From the NCBI GenBank assembly GCA_039984955.1, contig JBDWTN010000007.1, positions 1,806,501 through 1,870,500 of the forward strand: a stretch of DNA of 64,000 nucleotides. The letters are read 5' to 3'. The translations under genes and the position numbers were made by a program. The stretch's first letter is position 1, and every line of letters starts with the position of its first letter. The notes under the pieces are model-generated. The model was not told the origin of the DNA. It worked only from the letters and a program-made list of their open reading frames with translations, and ran no database searches. The DNA is from Marinobacter alexandrii. GTDB lineage: Bacteria > Bacteroidota > Bacteroidia > Cytophagales > Cyclobacteriaceae. This document shows, piece by piece, positions 47,821-56,124 of this stretch.

Positions 47821-49581
47821 ATGAACGTAAGAAAGAAACGGAATTTTTTCCGAACGCAACAAGTGTGCTCAAGATTTGGAGCATTGATCATGATAGCCTT
47901 AGTGCTAGTCAGTTGTGGTGATGATGATGGTGGCACAGATCCAGCAAATCTCACAAATGTGAGGCTACTGAATGTAGATGCGCCAAACAATCAAGTAACA
48001 CTTAAGAATTTTGGAAGTGAGACTGCAGATATCAGTGGATACTGGTTTTGCTTAAAGCGATCATACAGTGCACTGGAAGAGGCTACTACAGATGCTGCAG
48101 ACTTAAACCTGGATGCAAACGAAGAAATAACCTTTACTATCAATATAGACGATGAAGCTTCTGATGTATCTATCTATAACGTGAATGGGAGCTTCGGTTC
48201 TGCGGATGCTCTGATTGACTTTATGCAATTCGGCTCTTCGTTTGCAGGAAGTACTGGCAGAGAAGATGTTGCCGTGACTAAAGGCATCTGGACCGCAGGT
48301 GATTTTTTAGAAGTTGGCGATGAGTATAGTTACACCGGAAATGGAGCAACAAGTGGACTAAATACGTGGGATAGTGATTCAGAACCAGCAATAGCTCCCG
48401 CTGTAAGAATCGTTTCGATAGACCCAGCTAATGATAAAGTAGTTCTGAAAAATTTTGGAGGATCTCAAGATATTTCAGGATACTTCTTCTGTAGAAGAAA
48501 AAGCTATCAGGCGCTTGCTGGACTTACTCCCACTACAGGTGATTTAGTTTTAGATCAAGATGAAGAAGCAGAATTTACCATTAGTATCGATGACATTTCT
48601 TCTGATTTTGCTTTGTATAACACTGGTGGTTCATTTACCTCTGAAACTGCTATTGTTGATTTTATGATGTTTGGTGATGATATTGATGACGCAGGAAGAG
48701 AAGCTGTAGCGATAGCGGCCAGCATATGGGTAGAAGATACTTATGTTAATGGTGTAGGACCTTTCACTTATACAGGTGATGGATCTAACAGTGGTGCAGG
48801 TGAGTGGTCTTCAGCAGAAGCAGGTTCACCAAGTGTAAGACTGCTAAATGTAGACCCTGCAAATAATAAGGTGACTTTAAAGAACCTTGGAAACGCTTCA
48901 CAAAACCTGACAGATTATTGGTTTTGTGCAAGAAAGCAATATGATCAGTTAAATACACTAACAATTTCAGAAGGAAACTTGATTTTGGCACCTAATGAGG
49001 AGCTTGAATTTACACTTGAAGTAGATGACACCTCTTCTGATGTAGCACTTTATAATACGGGAGGTGCTTTTGCCTCAGCGACTGCCATCGTAGACTTTAT
49101 GATGTTTGGTGAAGACATAAATGATGCAGGAAGAGAAAGTGTAGCTGTCGAGGCAAATATTTGGACAGAAAATGATTTCGTAGATGGGACTGGCTCATAC
49201 ACTTTCATTGGTGAGGCAAACGAGAATGGATCAGAGTTTTGGGAGGCATCTACAGTTGCTGATGCCACCTTTGCTGTAACCAATACTGGTGCAACAGCAT
49301 ACGTTTTTAATGGAGGGGACCTTACCAACTCTTCCAACCCAGACCTGACTTTCAAGAGAGGAAATACCTATGTTTTTGAGGTAAGTGCTTCTGGTCATCC
49401 ATTCCTGATCAAATCTGTACAAGGAACCGGAACCGGAAATACATACGATGTAGGAGTAACCAATAATGGTATAGCTACTGGTACCATTACTTTCACAGTT
49501 CCTTCATCAGCTCCAGATCAATTATTTTATAATTGTGAATTTCATGGTTCAATGACGGGCGTCATAACCATTACGGATTAA
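47821..49581 (+). CDS. Lipoprotein with three lamin-tail-like repeats and a cupredoxin-like end
   Basis: 586 residues with a lipoprotein signal (GALIMIALVLVSC, Cys about 37) followed by a short acidic stretch. Three repeats of about 130 residues follow, each starting like VRLLNVDPANNKVTLKNLG, and each with a (W/F)FC(A/L/R)(R/K) motif and an IVDFMMFG-like segment; they resemble lamin tail domains. The last 95 residues form a cupredoxin-like domain: YVFNGGDL, a TYVFEVSASGHPFLI strand with a His, then YNCEFHGSMTG, giving the H, C, H and M ligands of a type I copper site. It is the third gene of the ECF operon (13-bp gap) and is followed by a strong terminator. Binding of copper is inferred. Confidence 0.9.
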   Translation: MNVRKKRNFFRTQQVCSRFGALIMIALVLVSCGDDDGGTDPANLTNVRLLNVDAPNNQVTLKNFGSETADISGYWFCLKRSYSALEEATTDAADLNLDANEEITFTINIDDEASDVSIYNVNGSFGSADALIDFMQFGSSFAGSTGREDVAVTKGIWTAGDFLEVGDEYSYTGNGATSGLNTWDSDSEPAIAPAVRIVSIDPANDKVVLKNFGGSQDISGYFFCRRKSYQALAGLTPTTGDLVLDQDEEAEFTISIDDISSDFALYNTGGSFTSETAIVDFMMFGDDIDDAGREAVAIAASIWVEDTYVNGVGPFTYTGDGSNSGAGEWSSAEAGSPSVRLLNVDPANNKVTLKNLGNASQNLTDYWFCARKQYDQLNTLTISEGNLILAPNEELEFTLEVDDTSSDVALYNTGGAFASATAIVDFMMFGEDINDAGRESVAVEANIWTENDFVDGTGSYTFIGEANENGSEFWEASTVADATFAVTNTGATAYVFNGGDLTNSSNPDLTFKRGNTYVFEVSASGHPFLIKSVQGTGTGNTYDVGVTNNGIATGTITFTVPSSAPDQLFYNCEFHGSMTGVITITD

Positions 49582-49616
49582 CAAAATATATTTAGGTAGT
49601 ACCGCTTTAGCGGGGG

Positions 49617-49646
49617 CCATCTACTTGACAGTAGATGGCTTTTTTG
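49617..49646 (+). terminator. Rho-independent terminator of the ECF operon
   Basis: gccatctact (49617-49626) and agtagatggc (49631-49640) form a perfect 10-bp stem with a 4-nt loop, directly followed by six T residues. It lies 36 bp after the lipoprotein stop and ends the 45962-49581 operon. Confidence 0.93.
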
Positions 49647-49727
49647 TTTTATATCAAAGCCGTACTCAGGCCTTTTTACAATAGAACTGCCTGCCTCTCA
49701 ATAGGCAGAAAAAGAGTCTTCATTTCT

Positions 49728-49794
49728 AAATAAACACTAGTTGTTTATTTGTTTTACAACTTAAATAGAAATGGTTCGTATATTTGTTTTACAA
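49728..49794 (+). promoter_or_regulatory. Promoter and repeated elements before the block D PadR gene
   Basis: TATATTTG at 49779-49786 matches the -7 element TAnnTTTG exactly, 20 bp before the PadR ATG. The sequence tatttgttttacaa occurs at 49746-49759 and again at 49781-49794, the second copy covering the -7 element. An inverted repeat aaataaaca/tgtttattt (49728-49736, 49742-49750) lies just upstream. A repressor bound to the second repeat would block polymerase directly. Confidence 0.6.
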
Positions 49795-49805
49795 ATTCAA
49801 TAATA

Positions 49806-50144
49806 ATGGGTAGAACAAATTTTTTAGGTGAATTCGAGGAGCTAATACTGACTATGGTCATGATCCTTGATGAAAATGCATACGGCAATACAATTGTAAA
49901 AGCCATTAAGGAACACCAGAATAGAGACGTAAATCTTAGCTCTGTACATATCACCATGTACCGACTCGAAGAAAAAGGATTCCTTGAATCATATATGGGA
50001 GGAGCCACTAAAGAAAGAGGTGGTAGAAAAAAACGCTACTTCAAAATCACCAATGCGGGCAAGGTATTGCTTCAAGAAATGAAGGACTCGAGAACCAACC
50101 TTTGGAAGCTCACCACACAGTTAAACTTTCAATCCATTTTATAA
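49806..50144 (+). CDS. PadR-family transcriptional regulator (block D)
   Basis: 112 residues from ATG 49806 (MGRTNFLGEFEELILTMVMIL). A TTG-started reading from 49749 would add 19 residues encoded by the promoter repeats and the -7 element, so it is rejected. The core has YGNTIVKAIKEHQNR and recognition segment NLSSVHITMYRLEEKGF, VHIT type as in 62356. The wing is GGRKKRYFKIT. Two bases separate its stop from a secreted HExxH protein that precedes the permeases of block D, an arrangement unlike the other blocks. Confidence 0.95.
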   Translation: MGRTNFLGEFEELILTMVMILDENAYGNTIVKAIKEHQNRDVNLSSVHITMYRLEEKGFLESYMGGATKERGGRKKRYFKITNAGKVLLQEMKDSRTNLWKLTTQLNFQSIL

Positions 50145-50146
50145 AA

Positions 50147-50899
50147 ATGAATAAACTGCCATTTATCCTTCTTCTTGGATTTTTAGGAATTCTTCGTGCA
50201 TCGTTTGGGCAAGAGAAGGTTATCCTAAGAATTTCTTCCTTGGAAGAGGAGGTGGACTACATCTGGCAAAATATTCAGGATATTCAATTCTTTGAAGAAA
50301 AGGGATATCAAGTTGTTTTTCCAAAGTTGAAATACATTGACTTATTAAAAGAAAAATCTGAGGATGCTGAACTCAGTAGCAATGACTATGAAAGGCTAAA
50401 ATCTCTGTTTACTGACTCAATCTATAAATCCGTAGATTATTTGGCTGGGTTAGAAAAGATGAAGCAAAATCAATCACTCATTGAAAAGATGATTGGTATG
50501 TTAGGGCAACTAGAATTGGATTGGAATTTCAAGATTCATCAACCTTATGTAGTCAAGTTGACCCTATATGGTCCCGGCGGAAGTTACAATCCAGACACTG
50601 GTCATATTGTACTATTTACTACTACTGAAGGAGGTTTTAAACAATATGAGAATCCTGCATGCACCATCATTCATGAGATTGTTCATATGGGTGTAGAGCA
50701 ATCACTGATACAAAAACTTAGGATCCCACATACATCCAAAGAACGGATTGTCGATCAATTTGTCTTGCTCAATTTTCAGAATTTGATTCCATCCTATCAA
50801 TTGCAAGATATGGGGGATTATAGAGCCGATGCATTTATGAATTCCTTAGATGATTTGAAGGATTTAGATCAAAAAATTAAAGATGCATTAGGTGAATAA
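50147..50899 (+). CDS. Secreted HExxH metalloprotein in a PadR-permease operon
   Basis: 250 residues from ATG 50147 (MNKLPFILLLGFLGILRASFGQ signal peptide); an upstream in-frame ATG at 50102 lies inside the PadR gene and delays the signal peptide, so it is not used. Near residue 180 is CTIIHEIVHMGVEQ (HExxH) followed about 20 residues later by KERIVDQFV, which may provide the third metal ligand. I cannot name the family. It overlaps the first permease of block D by 8 bases (ATGAATAA), just as the permeases overlap each other, so it is part of the operon and should act in the periplasm, possibly on the same cell-envelope target or peptide. Confidence 0.87.
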   Translation: MNKLPFILLLGFLGILRASFGQEKVILRISSLEEEVDYIWQNIQDIQFFEEKGYQVVFPKLKYIDLLKEKSEDAELSSNDYERLKSLFTDSIYKSVDYLAGLEKMKQNQSLIEKMIGMLGQLELDWNFKIHQPYVVKLTLYGPGGSYNPDTGHIVLFTTTEGGFKQYENPACTIIHEIVHMGVEQSLIQKLRIPHTSKERIVDQFVLLNFQNLIPSYQLQDMGDYRADAFMNSLDDLKDLDQKIKDALGE

Positions 50900-53507
50900 G
50901 CAATTACCTCTCATATCGAAAAAATTCTTCCTCTGGTACTGCATTCCGCGGCTTCAGGAAACTATTATGGGTGACTTGGAGGAGCAGTTCGAAGAAGATT
51001 TACAAAAGAAAGGTCCAGCTATGGCTAAGGCTAGATTCACCTGGAATGTGATTCGTTTTTTTAGACCCGGTATTATTAAGCCACTTGGTGGTATCACAAA
51101 ACTCAATTATTACGGCATGATCAAAAATGATTTTAAAGCAGCATTCAGAGTAATTAAGAGAGAAAGACTCTACAGTGGCATTAACATATTAGGACTTACA
51201 TCAGGATTTGTAATCGCTTTGTTGATTCTTTTCTACGTTCGTTTCGAGCAGAGTTATGAGGATTACAATCCGAACTCCGATAAGATAGTACGTATTACCA
51301 TGGACTACCTTGATGGTGAAACTCTCATTGATCAGGATTGTGAAACCTATCATAATCTCGGGCCAATGATCAAAGATGAGTTTCCAGAGGTTGAAGATTA
51401 CACAAGAGCTTTCGGTTTTGACGTATTAATGGAAATAGATGAACGATTTTTTCGCGAGTCGAAGGTATATGCTGTTGACGCGAGCTTCCTTTCCATATTT
51501 GGGTATCCTCTCCTCTATGGAGAACCCAAAACAGCACTAAAAGAACCCAACCAAGTTGTTCTAACAGAATCTACCGCATTAAAATACTTCGGGACTACCA
51601 ATGCGATAGGTAAAACCATTACCATGGATGAAAATACACTAACTAAAGTAGTTGGTGTAATAGCTGACAATCCGACAAACACGCATCTGAAATTCAACTT
51701 GGTTTTCTCATACAGCACTATGAAAAAAATGCTGAGTGAGCGTGAAGATATATGGAATAGCAACGACACATTCACCTACTTAAAACTTAGTAATTCGGAT
51801 AATTATCCAAGATTTAAAGAGAATCTTGCCACACTTTCCGATCAATTAAGAGCAGAGGATCATATACCGGATGAAAGAATCATTTCGCAAAAGATAGAAG
51901 ACATTCACCTTTATTCTCACAAGTCCTATGAGGCCGAGCAGAATGGAAGTTCCACACTTGTTATTTTCTTATTTGGAGTAGCCCTCTTAGTTATCCTAAT
52001 TGCCATTGTCAATTACATCAATCTATCTACCGTTAAATCAATGGATCGAGCAAAAGAGGTAGGTATTCGAAAAGTGGTAGGCTCCTCCGTAGCTCAATTA
52101 AGAATGCGATTCTTTCTGGAATCTATCATCATCAATTTAATTGCAGGATTGGCTTCTATTATGCTAATACTTGTCGTTTTTGATAGCTTTAAAACACTTG
52201 CAAACCTTCCAGAATCCACACAAATAATAAACGATTGGTCCACGTGGAAGCTGCTTGGGCTGCTATTTATACTGAGTACAGTGCTATCAGGAATATTTCC
52301 TTCATTGATACTCAGTTCACTGTCACCAACATCTGTTTTAAAAGGCAAGTTTTCCCATTCCTCCTCAGGTATTATTTTAAGAAAAGGATTGGTTATAGTA
52401 CAATTTTCAATAGCCACTTTCCTTCTCATCCAAACCTTTACAGCAAGTAAGCAGCTAAGCTTTATGATGAACAAGGACTTGGGCTTTGATGCAAACCAGG
52501 TAGTTGTCATGAATGGTCCTTCAATGGAAGAAAATAGGCAAGACTATATCTCCTTTAAGAACTCTCTGCTGGAAAGATCAGCATTTCAAAAAATAGGACT
52601 TTCTTCCACTGTCCCAGGTATGGCGACAGGAAATATGGGAAGCACAACGAATCTTAATCTGGACGAAGATGAGAGAGATCTTAAAAATAATTTTTACATC
52701 TATCATGTTGACTCTAGCTTTTTTGAGACTATGGGAATGGAAATAATTGAAGGAGAAAACTTTTCGAATAGTGTGAATTTTCAATACCCTATTCTGATCA
52801 ATGAAGAAGCACTAAGAGAGTGGGGTATATCTGATCCAAAGGATGTCATTCATAAAAAAATGACTTATTGGGGGAGAGAGAACACCATTATAGGAGTGGT
52901 GAGAGATTTTCATCAAATAGATGCAAAGTCAGGACACCTAGCTATGGCATTTAATTACTCTCTCAGTAGCGCAGATTACATAAGCGTGAAACTGGGACCT
53001 GGGAATGTTTTTGAACAAATTGAAGACTTAGAAGAGATTTATAAAAGCCACTTTGGGCATGATCCATTTGATCCTTTTTTCCTCGATCAGAATTTTGATG
53101 CTCAATACCGCGCAGATCAACAATTTCAACAAGTATTCGGAATATTAAGCGTTTTTGCAATCCTAATCACATGCTTAGGCCTTTTTGGTCTCGCTTCTTT
53201 TACTGTAGCCAAAAGAGCTAAAGAAATTGGCATTCGGAAAGTATTGGGAGCTAATGTGTCCCAACTCATTACACTTTTATCAAAAGATTTTGTGGCGCTG
53301 GTTTTAACCTCATCGATCATTGCCCTACCCATTACTTATTTTCTTGTAAAAAACTGGTTGGAGCAATACACATTTAGGATTGATCTCAGTTTTTGGCTAT
53401 TTGCCGGACCCACACTTTTCATCTTAGTAATCGCATTCTTTACTGTTTTTTCAAAAACCTTTCATGTATCGAATGCCAACCCTGTGAATTCCTTGAAAGA
53501 TGAATAA
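50892..53507 (+). CDS. Prefix-domain FtsX/MacB-type permease (block D, gene 1)
   Basis: 871 residues. The block D prefix (1-75) reads FFLWYCIPRLQETIMGDLEEQFEEDL with junction Met76. The body is not clearly a member of the four groups; it has NYINLSTVKSMDRAKEVGIRKVVGS (about 370) and ends its first half with FPSLILSSLSPTSVLKG, where the usual GSYPA is GIFPS. The second half has CLGLFGLASFTVAKRAKEIGIRKVLGA (about 760). It ends NPVNSLKDE, with an 8-bp overlap to the next gene. Its start overlaps the HExxH gene stop. Confidence 0.95.
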   Translation: MNKQLPLISKKFFLWYCIPRLQETIMGDLEEQFEEDLQKKGPAMAKARFTWNVIRFFRPGIIKPLGGITKLNYYGMIKNDFKAAFRVIKRERLYSGINILGLTSGFVIALLILFYVRFEQSYEDYNPNSDKIVRITMDYLDGETLIDQDCETYHNLGPMIKDEFPEVEDYTRAFGFDVLMEIDERFFRESKVYAVDASFLSIFGYPLLYGEPKTALKEPNQVVLTESTALKYFGTTNAIGKTITMDENTLTKVVGVIADNPTNTHLKFNLVFSYSTMKKMLSEREDIWNSNDTFTYLKLSNSDNYPRFKENLATLSDQLRAEDHIPDERIISQKIEDIHLYSHKSYEAEQNGSSTLVIFLFGVALLVILIAIVNYINLSTVKSMDRAKEVGIRKVVGSSVAQLRMRFFLESIIINLIAGLASIMLILVVFDSFKTLANLPESTQIINDWSTWKLLGLLFILSTVLSGIFPSLILSSLSPTSVLKGKFSHSSSGIILRKGLVIVQFSIATFLLIQTFTASKQLSFMMNKDLGFDANQVVVMNGPSMEENRQDYISFKNSLLERSAFQKIGLSSTVPGMATGNMGSTTNLNLDEDERDLKNNFYIYHVDSSFFETMGMEIIEGENFSNSVNFQYPILINEEALREWGISDPKDVIHKKMTYWGRENTIIGVVRDFHQIDAKSGHLAMAFNYSLSSADYISVKLGPGNVFEQIEDLEEIYKSHFGHDPFDPFFLDQNFDAQYRADQQFQQVFGILSVFAILITCLGLFGLASFTVAKRAKEIGIRKVLGANVSQLITLLSKDFVALVLTSSIIALPITYFLVKNWLEQYTFRIDLSFWLFAGPTLFILVIAFFTVFSKTFHVSNANPVNSLKDE

Positions 53508-56124
53508 GCCCTATCCTCCATCGATTGCAAGGAGATTCTTCCAATGGTATTGTAACCCACGATTACAGGAAACTATACTAGGTGATTTGGAAGAGCAATT
53601 TGAGGAAGACCTCAAAGCATCTGGTCCTCGAAGAGCTAAAGCAAGATTTACTTGGAATGTCTTACGATTCTTTAGACCTGGTATCATTAAATCATTTAAT
53701 AATGGTCAAAAATTAAACACCTACGGCATGTACAAACATTACCTCAAAATAGGATGGAGAACGATTCTTCGAAACAAACTCCATTCGTTCATCAATGTAA
53801 TAGGGCTCTCTACTGGAGCAGCCATATGCTTAGTGACGTTGCTTTTTTACAACTACGAAACATCTTTTGATCATCATCATGCAAATGCTGATCAAACCTA
53901 TCGTGTTGTACAGCACACTCACAAATCTGATCAAGAGCTTTATTGGAACACCACGGCCTATCCGTTAGCTGCGGCATTGAGAAACGATTTTCCTGATTTT
54001 GAACATGTGACTCAGGTAGCTGGTCCTATGAAAAGGCTTTTCAAACTAGAATCGGAGAAAACTGAGGTCGTACGTTTTGAAGAAGAACATGTATTATTTG
54101 CTGATCGTCATTACCCTGAAGTCTTCGATCTTGAATGGATTTCTGGTAGCAAAGAATCTGCATTAGATCTACTCAATTCGGTCGTGATTACTGAAAAAAT
54201 TGCCGAAAAGTGTTTCGGTCAAAATTTTAGATCTTCCAGGGTAGTCGGACAAACACTGTTGCTAAACAATAAAGATGCTTTAATCATCACTGGTGTAGTA
54301 AAAAATCCTCCACCCACAACGAGCTTAAAATTTAACATGCTCATCTCCTATGAATTTTTCAAAAAACATAACCCGTATCCTAGCGGTAACTGGTCAGGCA
54401 ATTATCAAGGTACCACATTCGTCACATTGAAAGACCAAAGTCAAGAATTACTAGTAGAAGATAAAATCAATAATTGGAAAGGCAATTACTTAAATGAGGT
54501 CGATAATGAGCAGATCTCGTACTTTCTGCAGCCTCTCAAAGAGATACACACTGAAACCCTTTACGGAAGTGTTCCAACGGGTTATCAAATAGATAAAAAA
54601 ACATTGAACATTTCTATCATGGTAGCTTTGTTCATCTTATTTATTGCAGTAGTCAATTTCATTAATCTAGTAACCGCCAGAGCGTCTATCAGATCTAAAG
54701 AGGTAGGAATCAGAAAAGCAATTGGAAGTAGTCGAGGCTCTCTTATTAAGCAGTTCCTTTTTGAAAACAGTATACTCGTAATTATCGCGATGATTGTAGC
54801 TTGTGTACTATCCTGGCAGCTGTTAGTGCTTCTGAATAATTCGCTTTCTATTATCGGCATGAAATTATCATTTCATCTCCAGGAAGTCGTACTGATTATT
54901 GGAGCATGTTTTCTCATAATCGTTTTATCGACTGTTTATCCTGCGTTTGTCCTTTCATCATTCAAACCGATAAAAGCCCTCAACAATAGTGGCGCAGGAG
55001 GAATAAAAGGATTTTCCTTCAGAAAAGGACTCACTTTGTTTCAGTTCACACTCGTTCAGATTTTTGTAATTTCTGCTTTGATTGTTGGTATTCAAATCAA
55101 TTATTTCAATAGTAAGTCGCCCGGTTTCACTTCCGATCAAATCGTGATGATTCCCATTCCAAGTCATGATAAAATCGATGTGATCGCAAATCGATTTTTA
55201 GAAAACAACCAGGTTAGTCAAGTGTCCTTTGGATCAGGTCCTCCCATGGCAGTAAATAATTTTGCATTGGGCACCAATTGCTGGCTTCCTCATCAGGAAA
55301 AATTAGATGCTATTAGCACTCAAATGAAAATTGCAGACCCAGCATATATTCAATTATACGATCTGGAATTAGTTGCCGGAAGGAATTTCATAGAGAATAA
55401 ACCTCAATTTGATGAATTTATCATCAATGAAAAGCTAGCCAAGTCATTCGGATGGAAAAATCCAGAAGATGCTTTGGGACAATCATTACGAATTAATGAA
55501 GGCGAAGCTAAAGTTGTTGGTGTGATCAAAGATTTCCACAACCAGCCATTTCAATATGAATTGACTCCTGTCGTACTGATGAACTGGACAGCTTGGCAAT
55601 GGCGAGCTTTTGCTAAAATTAATTCGTTTGATGCCTTAATCCACATAGAGGAGACATGGAAATCACAATTTCCAGAGTCAATCTTCACTTACAACTTTTT
55701 AGATGACTCAATCAAAAAAGAATATCTGTTAGAAAATCTCATATATAGAGGCTTCAAGCTTTTTTCCATGCTTGTAATCATCATAGGGTGCTTAGGTCTA
55801 CTTGGATTGATGTCTTTCATCACACTCCAAAAAACCAAAGAGATTGGTGTGAGAAAAGTACTAGGTGCTAGTGTCGTTCAGATTATTAGCAATCTATCAA
55901 AGGAATTCTCAATAATCATTTTTATCGGATTCATTGTAGCTGTACCAGTCGTCTACTATTTCATGGGGATATGGTTGAATAATTTTTCCTATCGCATTGA
56001 ATTATCTCTGTGGATATTTATCGCAGGCGGCTTGATCACCTTTCTATTCGGAATAGGTATTTCATCACTCAAGTCTGTCAAAGCTGCAAGAGCCAATCCA
56101 ATAGAATCATTAAAGTATGAATAA
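53500..56124 (+). CDS. Prefix-domain FtsX/MacB-type permease (block D, gene 2)
   Basis: 874 residues; prefix FFQWYCNPRLQETILGDLEE (1-76), junction Met77. The body is divergent: NFINLVTARASIRSKEVGIRKAIGS (about 383), STVYPAFVLSSFKPIKALN with STV in place of SGS, and a helix 5 of LTLFQFTLVQIFVISAL. The second half has CLGLLGLMSFITLQKTKEIGVRKVLGA (about 763). The C-terminus is NPIESLKYE. Start and stop both lie in 8-bp ATGAATAA overlaps with neighbours. Confidence 0.95.
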   Translation: MNKPYPPSIARRFFQWYCNPRLQETILGDLEEQFEEDLKASGPRRAKARFTWNVLRFFRPGIIKSFNNGQKLNTYGMYKHYLKIGWRTILRNKLHSFINVIGLSTGAAICLVTLLFYNYETSFDHHHANADQTYRVVQHTHKSDQELYWNTTAYPLAAALRNDFPDFEHVTQVAGPMKRLFKLESEKTEVVRFEEEHVLFADRHYPEVFDLEWISGSKESALDLLNSVVITEKIAEKCFGQNFRSSRVVGQTLLLNNKDALIITGVVKNPPPTTSLKFNMLISYEFFKKHNPYPSGNWSGNYQGTTFVTLKDQSQELLVEDKINNWKGNYLNEVDNEQISYFLQPLKEIHTETLYGSVPTGYQIDKKTLNISIMVALFILFIAVVNFINLVTARASIRSKEVGIRKAIGSSRGSLIKQFLFENSILVIIAMIVACVLSWQLLVLLNNSLSIIGMKLSFHLQEVVLIIGACFLIIVLSTVYPAFVLSSFKPIKALNNSGAGGIKGFSFRKGLTLFQFTLVQIFVISALIVGIQINYFNSKSPGFTSDQIVMIPIPSHDKIDVIANRFLENNQVSQVSFGSGPPMAVNNFALGTNCWLPHQEKLDAISTQMKIADPAYIQLYDLELVAGRNFIENKPQFDEFIINEKLAKSFGWKNPEDALGQSLRINEGEAKVVGVIKDFHNQPFQYELTPVVLMNWTAWQWRAFAKINSFDALIHIEETWKSQFPESIFTYNFLDDSIKKEYLLENLIYRGFKLFSMLVIIIGCLGLLGLMSFITLQKTKEIGVRKVLGASVVQIISNLSKEFSIIIFIGFIVAVPVVYYFMGIWLNNFSYRIELSLWIFIAGGLITFLFGIGISSLKSVKAARANPIESLKYE

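Noticed and set aside
49749-49805. Longer PadR reading from TTG 49749
   Set aside because: It would translate the promoter repeats and the -7 element; the other four PadR proteins start a few residues before LGEFEE, as ATG 49806 does.
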